Origin: Lactuca virosa
Lineage: Eukaryota; Streptophyta; Magnoliopsida; Asterales; Asteraceae
NCBI GenBank assembly: GCA_928212115.1
Contig: CAKMRJ010005412.1
Span: 259,797,995-259,861,994 of the forward strand
Reading direction: 5' to 3'
Length of the DNA stretch: 64,000 nt
The translations under genes were made by a program, and so were the position numbers. This document shows, piece after piece, positions 23,775-33,175 of this stretch; position 1 is the first letter of the stretch; each line of letters begins with the position of its first letter. The notes under the pieces were generated by a model. That model was given only the letters and a program-made list of their open reading frames with translations, did not search any database and was not told the origin of the DNA.

Positions 23775-24911
23775 GTACTAGTGATGATCGCGGGAAGGCG
23801 CCGGCATGATCCGTACACACTTATAGAGTTTATGTTATTGAGATTCCGGGACATGTTTTATTATGACACAGTGGATACATTATGTTTTGTGATTATCGTG
23901 TGATTGAAAGTATGATTTAAAAATGAAAAATTGTTTTGGAAATTTACGTTGTTACACGATCTAAACGAGAATCGAAGATCTCATCGATAGTAGTCCAACG
24001 GTAAAAAGACAAACGAAAACGGACGTCAGACGAAGAAGTTATGGATTTCTAACGGAGTTTTCCTGTCCGGCCTACTAAAAATAATATAATAAAAATATAA
24101 TAAAAATAAAGTTAAAATTAGCCGATGAAGTCTAAACGAGAGTTGTAGAGCATAATCTCACCTACGCGTGGATATAAAGACATCGAAAACGGAGTTCGTA
24201 TGCGAAAGTTATGAATTTCTGAAGTTCAGGGCGCGAAACCCCAAAACTGTCAGAGTTCACGACGTGAACTCAGTATTTATGACTTCTGGAGCCTGACAGA
24301 CGCAAGTGGCGATGACGCACCTGATGACTATTGAACTCACGACGTGAATATTTGAGATTCACGACGTGAACCCAGAAAAATGGCCCTATAAATAGAAATC
24401 AAGGGTCAGCCGATTTTGGTTGCTCCGTCTCTTCTCTCTCACTCCCGATACTCTCTCTAAGCCCTATTTTAACCCCTCGAAGCCCCAGTATCATCCCGAG
24501 ACCCGAAGCAAGTCCCGAAGCCCGAAGATCCCGAGAAGAAAAGAGTTTCCGAGTCGAAGCTCTGCCTGCGAGAAGCTCGGTGTGTGAAGATCTTCTAGTT
24601 TCACCGAAGAAATACTACTCTTAGAGCCGTAGTGCTGCCCGATCATCTTCTGATCAAGTGAGTGTATAGTCCATTTCATAAACATGATTTTAATACAACT
24701 ATTGTTTGAATGTATTAAGTATACGTTTGGTGTGAGTGTGTAGTTACTTTCTTCTAACACATAAATACGAAGTATTTGCTATGAAATACGTGCTATGTGT
24801 TTATATATTATTTGTCTATTTGAAATGGGCATGAAATTGATGTTTTATACAGGTGTTAAATGATTTAAACTGTGTAAGTATTTACATCTACGAAAATGTT
24901 GGGTAGATCAT

Positions 24912-25200
24912 GGGTAGATGGGATAGTTGGTTGACTATGGAGTTAGCGCCTATTGTATAAACCTTGGCGACGATGTGACTTCGTGCATATTTGATGAACC
25001 TTGGCGACTATGGAGTTAGCACACGTTGAGTAAACCTTGGCGACTATGGAGTTAGCGCTTGTTGAGTAAACCTTGGCGACTATGGAGTTAGCGCTTGTTA
25101 AGTGAACCTTGGTGACTATGGAGTTAGCGCCTGATAGCTATGGATTTAGTACCTGATAGATAAACTTTGGCAGCAATGGACTTCGTGCCAATTCCTTAGG
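24912..25200 (+). repeat. Minisatellite, about 41-bp units
   Basis: Five to six diverged copies of a unit containing 'ggcgactatggagttagcg' lie within the U5 part of the interrupted gypsy LTR. Confidence 0.85.
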
Positions 25201-25684
25201 TAAATCCTTAGGAATGAATGAATGAAGGATAGTTGGTTCTTAGCGTAAAACCTTAAGAAATAAAGAAGATAATGGGGATGGGTAATTGGGTTGATTGTTT
25301 GTTGATTAAATATATTAATTATATTATTGTGGGTTGAAAACCCTATATGCTCACCAGGCTCCCAAGCCTGACCCACTCAGTTTTCTTTGTATCACATGTA
25401 TCAATACGAAGACATATTTCACTGAGGGATTAAAGGAGATGTAATCATTAGTGTAAATAAATGTAAGTTCTGTTTATGCTTATGTGTCTGTATCGGAACA
25501 TGACATCCTGAGATTTTGTTATATAATGAAAGTACTTTTCTTTAAGAAATGCTTTGATAAATTTTTATCATATTTTGTTTTGGGAACAAATTCCGCAACA
25601 ATTTTCTTTAAACGATTACTCTGATTTTAAAAACAAAGCATAAACAAATCGGTCTTTTCTGGCCGTGAAATTGGGGATGTCACA

Positions 25685-26358
25685 CCCAGGACTGGGGCAG
25701 CAACAGCAGGAGTGGTTGCGACAGCTTTTCCTTTCAACCCACTTTAAGCAGTTCTCAATAGACCTTGAAGTTTGCTCAAGGTGACTTCCTCCTTGTTCAT
25801 ATGATAAGTCATCTTGAACTGATCATAACAAGGAGACAAAGAGTGGAGAATGATATCAATCACCAACTCTTCGTCAAAATTGACATTCAACTTGACCAGA
25901 CGATCCACATACCTTTGCATTCTTTGCCAGTGGCTCGTGATGGACTCTCCAACTTTCATCTTGGTCGTTATCAACGAGTTAACAATCTCTTACCTTTCTT
26001 GACGCGCACTTTGATGGTACTTTTCCATCAAATCTTGGCACATCTCGTAAGGCCAGTAGTCCTCGTAGAACCGCTGGAGCTCAGGAGTCATAGTGGCTAC
26101 CATTATACACGACACCTTTGTCGCGTCTTTTTTGTGAGCCCTATACTCAGCTATTTCTTCAGCGGAAGCTTTAGTTTCGTCTATCTCTTTGAGCTTTTCG
26201 TTGAGGATGTATTCTTTCTCCTCGTATCGAAGGGCCATGCGGATGTTGCGGATCCAATCATTGAAATTGGACCCATCGAAGGTGACCCTCCCACAAATGT
26301 TCATAAGAGAGAAGGAACTTGAGGGGTTCGAGCTTGAAGCGTTGTTTGAGCCAGACAT
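25685..26358 (-). pseudogene. Element B gag, truncated
   Basis: The minus strand from ATG 26358 (MSGSNNASSSNPSSSFSLMN) encodes the same copia Gag as element A (FDGSNFNDWIRNIRMALRYEEKE; YHQSARQER; CYDQFKMTYHMNKEE). There are in-frame stops near 25988 and 25744. It ends at 25685, where the gypsy fragment begins, so the zinc knuckle and protease are missing. Confidence 0.9.
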
Positions 26359-27777
26359 CTGAAAAGAAAAAGGGGAAAAGTTTAGATTAGATAAGCAATC
26401 CTTAATATAATACCCAAATGAAATATTAAGGCTAGGACCCAACACTATAATTCACAATTCGGAAGAGGGATGCCGTAATCCAATTGCAAATTATATAAAG
26501 GTACGTAAATGACGATTTACCAATTTCCACCATAAAAAATGAAATAAACACTTAGGTTTTAAATGAAATGAAATCCCTAGATTCTTTTGAGATTCTTTTG
26601 AGATTCATTGAACTTTTCAATGACACGTTTAATGTCGATTATGCCCTTCAAGTTTGTGACAGGGATACCGTGGATCACAAACAATGTGTGAATAACCATG
26701 AAAATTAGCTTAGCACTCTCGAGTCATTTTACCACCTAATCAATGTGCCGGTTAACCACACACATTCCATTGATCAATGATAATTCTCGAGCTACCCTTC
26801 GCCATCCTTGTTAGTCCAAGTTAGTGTGCCGGTTAACCACACACGCTCCACTAACGACTTTGACAAGGTGCAAAGTGCAATTTCATGGAATAACATCATT
26901 TTCACATTTTTTTTCCTAAAGTAACTAAGATTGGGAATTTGTAAAAACATTTAGTTACTTTATAACTTTCATTGTACTTATTAATAATGAATTAATGTCC
27001 TATCTTACCCGTTCGGATAACGACCCTCCACCAATCAAGGAAACGGTGGGTGAGAGTGGACACCCATTCAACCACCATTTTATAGGCAGTTTCCTTATAC
27101 CCCCCCCCCCCCCCCTTAGAGATCGGCTTTGTGAATGAGGCCTACTAACGGTAAGACTGACTCATCTTATACATATATATAAGTATTAAGCTTTTAATAT
27201 TATAATAGTATAAGGGTTGTATTTTAAACTTTTAAAACACTAGGGTTTTAGAATTTAATATTTCACTTAATCAAATTTTAAATTCCAAAACTTGAGGGCA
27301 AGTTTTGAAACTTTTAAAAACTTCTAGATCAAATTTAAATTAATTAAAATAATCATATAATTTTATCTTTATCTAAATTTGACATAATCCAGTTTTATTT
27401 GGTAAGATAAATACAAATCAAATTTTACAAATATTTAATTTATCACATAATCTTGTAATTATCTTAAAATTTGACTATTATCTTTTAATTAGATTAGGAT
27501 ATCAATTACCATATGAAAAAAAATTCGAATTTTATTTAGTAAAACAACTTATGGTAATTATCCAAATCTAATTTAAGCCAAAAATCTGAAAATCTGCTAT
27601 CTGACTCGTCTTCACGTCGTGTCAAGCCATTACACATCGTGGAGGGCTAACACGTCATGTTCCATTATGAACACGTCGTGTTCATCAGGCAGAACCAAAA
27701 AACGATTTTTCTTTTGCTTTGAACAATTCATTAATGCATCAAATATAACAGAAAAACACCCTAAGCTCTGATACCAC
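26359..27777 (-). other. Element B leader and primer-binding site
   Basis: Untranslated leader colinear with that of element A (shared 'ggaagagggatgccgtaat' and 'ccggttaaccacac' blocks). It has a 16-bp C run near 27101-27115, palindromes of the ACACGTCGTGT type at 27611-27684, and the reverse PBS CTCTGATACCA (27766-27776) next to the LTR. No gene is seen. Confidence 0.8.
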
Positions 27778-28555
27778 TGATGGGTTTTGAGCACTACATC
27801 ATTCCTATGGTGCACATGCAACCATAATGCTTTGGACCTAGGTTTTTCTATACATTCAATACTAATCATCCAAAGCATGAACCCTATCTAGCATACAATT
27901 TTCGAGATTTATAACATAAAACAAAGTTAGAAGAATACGTTTTCCTTGTAGCTTGTAGATCTTGACCTTCAAGAGCTTAGTGCCTCAATTGTAGCACCTC
28001 TAATGAGTCACAAACACCAAGTAGCAATTGGAAGAATATGAGAAAGATTAGGAGGCTCTAAAATCAGCTAGGGTTTCCTCTAAGGATCAAGTGGCCGATT
28101 TTAGGGATCCAAGGGGTTCCTTATATAGCTGAGCTGCTAGGGTTTCCGGTAAAACCCTAATCTGATTGCTTAAGCCTTAAGCAGTCCAGTAGATCCTTCC
28201 AGAAGGCCTCTTTTGGACGAATTCTATGTGGGCTACACATAGAATTTCGTCCACCCCTTCCTAGGAATCCATAAGCCCAACTTGCAACTATCATATAATA
28301 TCAGTCCCCGTAATGTAATTAGTCTCTTTTGATCACCAAATTAATTCCAAATTAATTTCTGATCAACACTAATTAATTAATATGATTTCTCAATTAATAT
28401 ATTTTTCTTAAATATATAAATTAATAAATCATATTACCTCTTTTCCATAACTCATCCTATCAAATTGCTATGGTGAAGGCAACCCAAAAGGACCATGCTA
28501 CTATGGGTCAAGTACATACCAATTACAGTTATGGGCTTAGACACCTAATCCAACA
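27778..28555 (-). repeat. Element B 5' LTR
   Basis: It starts TGATGGGTTTTGAGCACTAC and ends TAATCCAACA. It is close to 9040-9813 but more diverged than the two LTRs of element A are from each other. Target duplication GTTTC follows at 28556-28560. Confidence 0.93.
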
Positions 28556-28581
28556 GTTTCAACTATTTAAACGACATTGAG

Positions 28582-29129
28582 GTGAGTTTCCTCCTGTAGG
28601 AACGGGTCTAAGGCACCAATGTCGGCCCGAGTAAAGTATGTGTGATGATTAGTAGCTAAGTGTGGGCAAGGCCCATATCTTAGCCTTATTTATGATCAGT
28701 AGTTAAGTATGGGCAGGGCCTGTATCTTAGTATTATTTGAGTATGAATATGAATTGGTAAATTATGGTTGTACTTGTTGTCTGCATGATACTTATATGTA
28801 TGTTTAGTTAGCGGAGTGTGGGTGGGGGCCCGTATCTCCTAGATAGCGGAGCGTGGGCGAGGCCCGTACCTCCTAGCCAGCGGAGTGTGGGCGGGGGCCC
28901 GTATCTGCTAGTTAGCAGAGTGTGGGTGAGGCCCGTATCTCTGAGATAGCTGAGTGTGGGCGAGGCCCGTATCTCATAGTTACCCGAGTGTGGGCGGGGG
29001 CCCGTATCTCCTTGAGTGTGGGCGAGGCCCGTATCTCCTAGTTGCATGTTATATGATATGTGTATGGTATGTGATAGTTTGGGGAGACTCACTAAGCTTC
29101 GTGCTTACAGTTTTCAGTTTTGATTTCAG
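28582..29129 (+). other. Candidate LTR-embedded intron of element D
   Basis: The interval runs from GTGAGTTTCC to GATTTCAG|GTACTT, with CTCACTAAGC near the acceptor. It encloses the whole tandem array at 28805-29036. It corresponds to 292-619, 23416-23774, 48451-49262 and 55159-55445. Confidence 0.45.
28805..29036 (+). repeat. Tandem array, units of about 35-41 bp
   Basis: About seven copies of a GC-rich unit (AGCGGAGTGTGGGCG, GGCCCGTATCTCC) lie within the LTR. A related but differently arranged array lies at 48745-48960. Confidence 0.85.
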
Positions 29130-29332
29130 GTACTTCCGGTAGCAAAGGGAAGAGCTCGGGATGACTGCAGTGCACACACCATTTTTTTAGTCTGGGATGT
29201 TTTTACTATGATATTTTGATGAGTTTTGATGATATACTCTGATTTGATACTAAGACTTATGTTTTTGGATGAAATGATTTTGATAATTATGGTTATTTTA
29301 ATAAATAAAAATGAAAATTTTGAGATGTTACA

Positions 29333-30286
29333 AGTTGGTATCAGAGCCTTGGTTTGAGGGATTCGGGCACACTCTCGGGTGTGTCTGAACTCAAACTAAG
29401 GACTTGGTATAAATTTTTTAAAAGAAAACCATTTTTATAAAAGGATTTTGAAAAGAGAAAATGGTGTGGTGCATGCAATCAGCCGAGCTCAAGTAAGTTC
29501 TCCCAAATTACCCATACATGTTTGTTATGATATGATATGCTTATGAGAACTGCATGCTATATTAGGGGCTAAGGATCTAGGAAGGATTCCTTGTATGTCT
29601 GTTCTGTGTGTATGTGAAATGCATGCTAGATTAGGGCTAAGGATCTAGGAAGGATGCCTAGTATGCCTATTGTATGAGCTTTATGAACTGCATGCTAGTA
29701 CTGATTAGTCAATGATATGATGGTCTGATTAGGATATGTTTGATTATGTTTACTCAATGATTGAATGTTGCTTTCTTTTTGCTTTTAGGAGTTCTAGCTA
29801 TCTTTAACTAACTAGTAAACAAATGTGTTAAGTTACATATTACGAGGACTAAATAATTTCAGAAGGTTAGGTTTAGCCCTATTTCGCAGCTCTCGTCTGA
29901 GTCTAACCGTTGTAGGGAGAGACCTCTCATTTGAAGAATTATCTGGTCCTAATAATATGTAATGGTATTCGCGAGCTAGTTAGGGGAAGGTAGAAGGGAC
30001 TTCTTATGCAGCTGATGGCGGAGAGTGGTTCAGAGATTACCCTAGGGCAAGCCTAGGATGAGATTAGCGCGTGAAGCAGTAGTAGTAAAAAGGGACTTGG
30101 TGGAGTCAAGGCAGTTCTTGAGGAAAGTACGGATAGATGTGGAAGGTAGTATGGGCCCATACTACTGAAAGCAGAGGATCCGTACTCGAATCAAGGAAGC
30201 CTGAGATGAACCCAAGAAACTTGTAGTATGTGAGATCCCTCGAGTTATGATGAGTATACTGACGTTTGTTATGGTGTATTTTCAGT
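29333..30286 (+). other. Element D primer-binding site and leader
   Basis: PBS TTGGTATCAGAGCC starts at 29335. The post-PBS stem GTTTGAG (29352-29358) / CTCAAAC (29390-29396) follows. The second stem-loop is a perfect palindrome at 30146-30165 (GTAGTATGGG and its complement). The CGTCTGAGTCTAACCGTTG block is near 29892. Non-coding. Confidence 0.75.
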
Positions 30287-31358
30287 ATGGTGACGCTACG
30301 CACTAGACCAGTCGGCAGTTCAGGTGCCGGTGAGGGATCATGCTCGGGCTCTAGAGCCGGGCAGCTCGACGAGCAGATGAGATAGTTCATTTCATCTGAG
30401 GTCACGAGCAGTATTTTAGACCAGACTCCTGTGATCTTTGGTACAGGTCAAGGGGGGCATCTTGGAGATACTTGACGAGAGGTTGGGTGCATTCTGCACC
30501 GAGATGGCGGCCATGCTAGGGGCGCACACGATGACTTTCAGGGAGTTCCGAGCATGTGGAGCTTCAGACTATCACGGGGCTCGGGACCCCATTGCTAGCA
30601 GCATATGGTTGGCTGGTGTCGCCAACGCTTTCCGTACGAGCAGATGTGGATGTCCCGAAGGGGACAAGGTTCGACTTACTTCCTGTCTTCTGAAGGACAG
30701 AGCACGTGACTGGTGGGAGGAGGTCGGACATGCCATTGGTGATGATGCATCTCTTGATGCTATGACTTGGAGTGACTTTTCGGCCAGGTTCAGGGCCGAG
30801 TTTGCACCTGTGATCGAGGTGCAACAGCTTGCTAGGAAGTTCCAGGATCTCCAGCAGACGACTGAGACGGTGACGAAGATTACCGCCAAGTTCAAGGATA
30901 GGGTCCTTCTTGTTCCGCAGTACGTGGCAGATGAGGAGATGAAAAAGGCCCGGTACCACGAGATGTTGAGGAGCAACATTCGGCAGTTTGTGAGCCGATC
31001 CGGCTGCAAGACACTGTAGGATATGATAGTGAGGGCTAGGGAGAGGGAGATTGATTTAGAGATAGAGAGGAAGAGGAAAACAGATGATGCGCCTGGTGTG
31101 GAGGGTTTGGGCAAGAAGCCCAAGGTAGATTCTCGAGGGAAGACCAGCAGGGCCAAGGCCGCTGCGGCAAGTGTGGTAGGACGCACGATGGGACGTGCAT
31201 GGCAGGTAGTTCGGGCTACTTTAAGTGTGGCCGAACTGGTCATGTTAGCAAAGGATTCTACTGCTACCACCACCACCACCACCACCACTGCAATATCTGA
31301 TCTGATTTGCTTTCAGTGCAATCAGAGGGGCTACAAGAATGCCAGTTTCCGAGTTTAG
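30287..31358 (+). pseudogene. Element D gag
   Basis: Gypsy (chromovirus-like) Gag. The ATG at 30287 gives MVTLRTRPVGSSG, with a stop at about 30383 and a frameshift near 30440. The main frame 30438-31019 contains the Retrotrans_gag region (RDPIASSIWLAG; KVRLTSCLLKDRARDWWEE; FSARFRAEFAPVIEVQQLARKF). The tail is basic. A degraded zinc knuckle, CFQCNQRGYKNASF (about 31309-31350), has His changed to Tyr and the last Cys to Ser. The gag at 58168-58752 has the same layout. A (CCA)n run encoding Thr repeats lies at 31264-31289. Confidence 0.85.
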
Positions 31359-31573
31359 CAGCTGCAGCAGGACGGGTGGCGGCACTCGCTCCTGCTACAT
31401 TGAGGATTACCGATGGCCGTCAAGGCCGGACAGAGGCGCCTGAGGCGAAGAGTAGAGCCTTCCAGTTGATAGCAAAGGAGGTACGTGCAGCTCCCGATGT
31501 GGTGACGGGTTGTATCTTCTCCTTATCTCTTTATTTATGTTGATTATTTCTTATGTTTATGTGTTTCGTTATA

Positions 31574-33175
31574 GGATCGTTCCTTGTAAACGGTATATCA
31601 GCTCTGGTATTGTTTGATTCGGGGGCTACCTGATCTTTTGTGTCGCTCGCGCTCAGCAAGCAATTCGTGGGAGCTCCAGGGGAGCTGGACTGTCCACTAG
31701 ATGTAGAGATAACAAACGATAGGACCGTTTGGGTTGTCAGGGTTCATCAGGGATGCACACTGCAGTTATTTGATGAGCATTTTTCTGTGGATTTAGTACC
31801 TATTCCCCTACGAGGGAATAAGGTTATAGTGGGTATGGACTGGTTGAGTCCCAATGGGGCAGTGATCGACTGCGAGCAGCAACTTATGCAGGTTCGGACC
31901 CCAAGTGGGGGAGATTTAGTGATTCAGTGCGAGAGGTCGCAGGGTGGACCGACTTTATGCTCAACAGAGAGAGCGAGGCGTTACCTTCAGCAGGGTTGCG
32001 CAGGTTATGTCGCCTATGTTATGGATACCCGAGATAAGGGTAAGGCGACCGCGGATGAGGTACCGATCGCACGAGAGTACTCGGACGTGTACCCAGAGGA
32101 TTTGCCTGGGATACTTCCAGAGAGGCACGTAGAGTTCAAGATTGACCTAGTCCCTGGTGCGTCTCCGATAGCCAAGGCAGCGTATCGGTTGGCTCCTCCC
32201 AAGATGCAGGAGTTGTCTACACAGCTACAAGAGTTGTTAGACAAGGGGTTTATCATACTGAGCAGGTCGCCATGGAGAGCCCCAATCCTGTTTGTAAAGA
32301 AGAAGGACGGGTCACATCGGATGTGTATAGACTACCGGGAGCTGAATAAGGTAACAGAGAAGAACCGTTATCCCTTCCCGAGGATTGATGACTTATTTGA
32401 CCAACTTCCGGGTGCATCTTGGTTCTCCAAGATTGATCTGTGATCGGGTTATCACTAGATGCGAGTCAGGGATGACAACATTCCGAAGAAAGCCTTTCGG
32501 ATTCGCTATGGTCACTATGAGTTCGTGGTGATGTCGTTTGGGCTCACCAATGCTCCTTCCACGTTCATGGATCTCATGAACCGCGTGTACATACCGATGT
32601 TGGACCGATCTGTGATAGTCTTCATCGATGATATCTTGGTTTATTCCAAGACTCTAGAACAACATGAGTAGCACGTGAGGGAGGTGCTGGAGACAATGAG
32701 GAGGGAGAGACTTTTCGGAAAGTTCTCCAAGTGTGAGTTCTGGTTGCGTGAGATGCAGTTTCTGGGGCACCTTGTCAACCAGAAGGGTATTCTGGTCGAT
32801 CCGGCCAAGATAGAGGCCGTGATGCAGTGGGAGGTTCCGAGGTCTCCCTCTGAGATTCGAAGTTTTCTTGGTCTAGCGGGTTATTATTGGAGATTCATCC
32901 AGAATTTCTCCAAGATAGATGTTCCTCTGACCCGACTGACCAAGAAGTCGGTGACATTCTGCTGGGGGCCCGAGCAACAGGCAACCTTCGTGACTCTCAG
33001 ACAACAGTTAAGCGAGGCACCGATTCTGACTTTGCCGGAGGGCGTCGATGACTTCGTGGTTTACTGTGACGCCTCGATCACGGGCATGGGTGCAGTGTTG
33101 ATGCAGCAGGGTCACGTGAGAGCATATGCTTCGAGGCAGTTTGAGCCTCATGAGGCGAACTACCCGACACACCAT
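31574..33175 (+). pseudogene. Element D pol: protease, RT, start of RNase H
   Basis: Protease motif LVLFDSGAT (about 31600-31630) is followed by a TGA. The frame 31640-32443 carries the rest of protease and the RT start (VKKKDGSHRMCIDYRELNKV; PRIDDLFDQL; WFSKIDL), then TGA. The frame 32459-32671 has FGLTNAPSTFMDLMN and the catalytic VFIDDILVYSK, then TAG. The frame 32675-33175 has the RT thumb (SEIRSFLGLAGYYWRFI) and the start of Ty3-type RNase H (VVYCDASITGMGAVLMQQ). All stops are in one frame and look like point mutations. The sequence is cut within RNase H, so integrase and the 3' LTR are absent. Confidence 0.92.

Larger units (their letters stand above)
22262..23956 (+). mobile_element. 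Solo gypsy LTR with CGATC duplication
   Basis: It begins TGTAACATCCGG, ends TTGTTACA, and is flanked by CGATC at 22257-22261 and 23957-23961. It has palindromes at 22322-22430, a TATA (TATTTAAA 22462-22469) and a second palindrome set at 23018-23220. W-box cores follow, then a splice-like pair (GAG|GTGAGT 23415/23416; TTTCAG 23774). It is a fourth-level insertion: in a gypsy LTR, inside copia B, inside the LTR of gypsy D. Confidence 0.92.
20911..25684 (+). mobile_element. Internally deleted gypsy fragment with 3' LTR
   Basis: The stretch 20911-21840 contains the conserved gypsy leader stem-loop (GGTAGTA 21104-21110, TACTACC 21119-21125). It then passes without any gag or pol to a polypurine tract (AAGGGGGAGATAAT, 21827-21840) and an LTR starting TGTAACGCCC. 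The parent was either a non-autonomous element or one that lost its coding region. No 5' LTR and no target duplication are seen; CCC at both junctions may be microhomology. It occupies the gap in copia element B. Confidence 0.75.
21841..25684 (+). repeat. Gypsy 3' LTR, interrupted by a solo LTR
   Basis: It starts TGTAACGCCCGTAG after a polypurine tract and ends GGGGATGTCACA. Net length is about 2.1 kb without the nested solo LTR. It has CACGACGTG-type palindromes (about 24256-24372), a TATA (TATAAATA 24387-24394), a donor-like CAA|GTGAGTG at 24658, and an array of about 41-bp repeats at 24912-25200. Confidence 0.8.
9040..28555 (-). mobile_element. Ty1/copia element B, interrupted, GTTTC duplication
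   Basis: The LTRs at 9040-9813 and 27778-28555 are roughly 94% alike by eye, and GTTTC flanks the element at 9035-9039 and 28556-28560. Gene order on the minus strand is LTR, PBS, leader, gag, pol, LTR. The coding part is broken by element A (11640-19632) within RT, and by a gypsy fragment (20911-25684). The fragment replaces the end of gag, the protease and the N-terminal integrase. Non-B sequence accounts for about 12.8 kb of the 19.5 kb span. It is itself inserted into the LTR of gypsy element D. Confidence 0.92.
28561..29332 (+). repeat. Gypsy element D, 5' LTR, right part
   Basis: This completes the LTR begun at 6983 and ends GATGTTACA. It contains GAG|GTGAGT (28581/28582), a tandem array at 28805-29036, GGGGAGACTCACTAAGCTTC (from 29080) and TTTCAG (29129). 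The PBS follows immediately. Confidence 0.85.

Noticed and set aside
24912..25200. CRISPR-like array of regularly spaced repeats
   Set aside because: Units are head-to-tail and diverged with no unique spacers, and the setting is a plant LTR; it is a minisatellite.
30572..31288. 238-codon minus-strand frame
   Set aside because: It is antisense to the element D gag and its (CCA)n run; composition explains the long Val and Ala runs.
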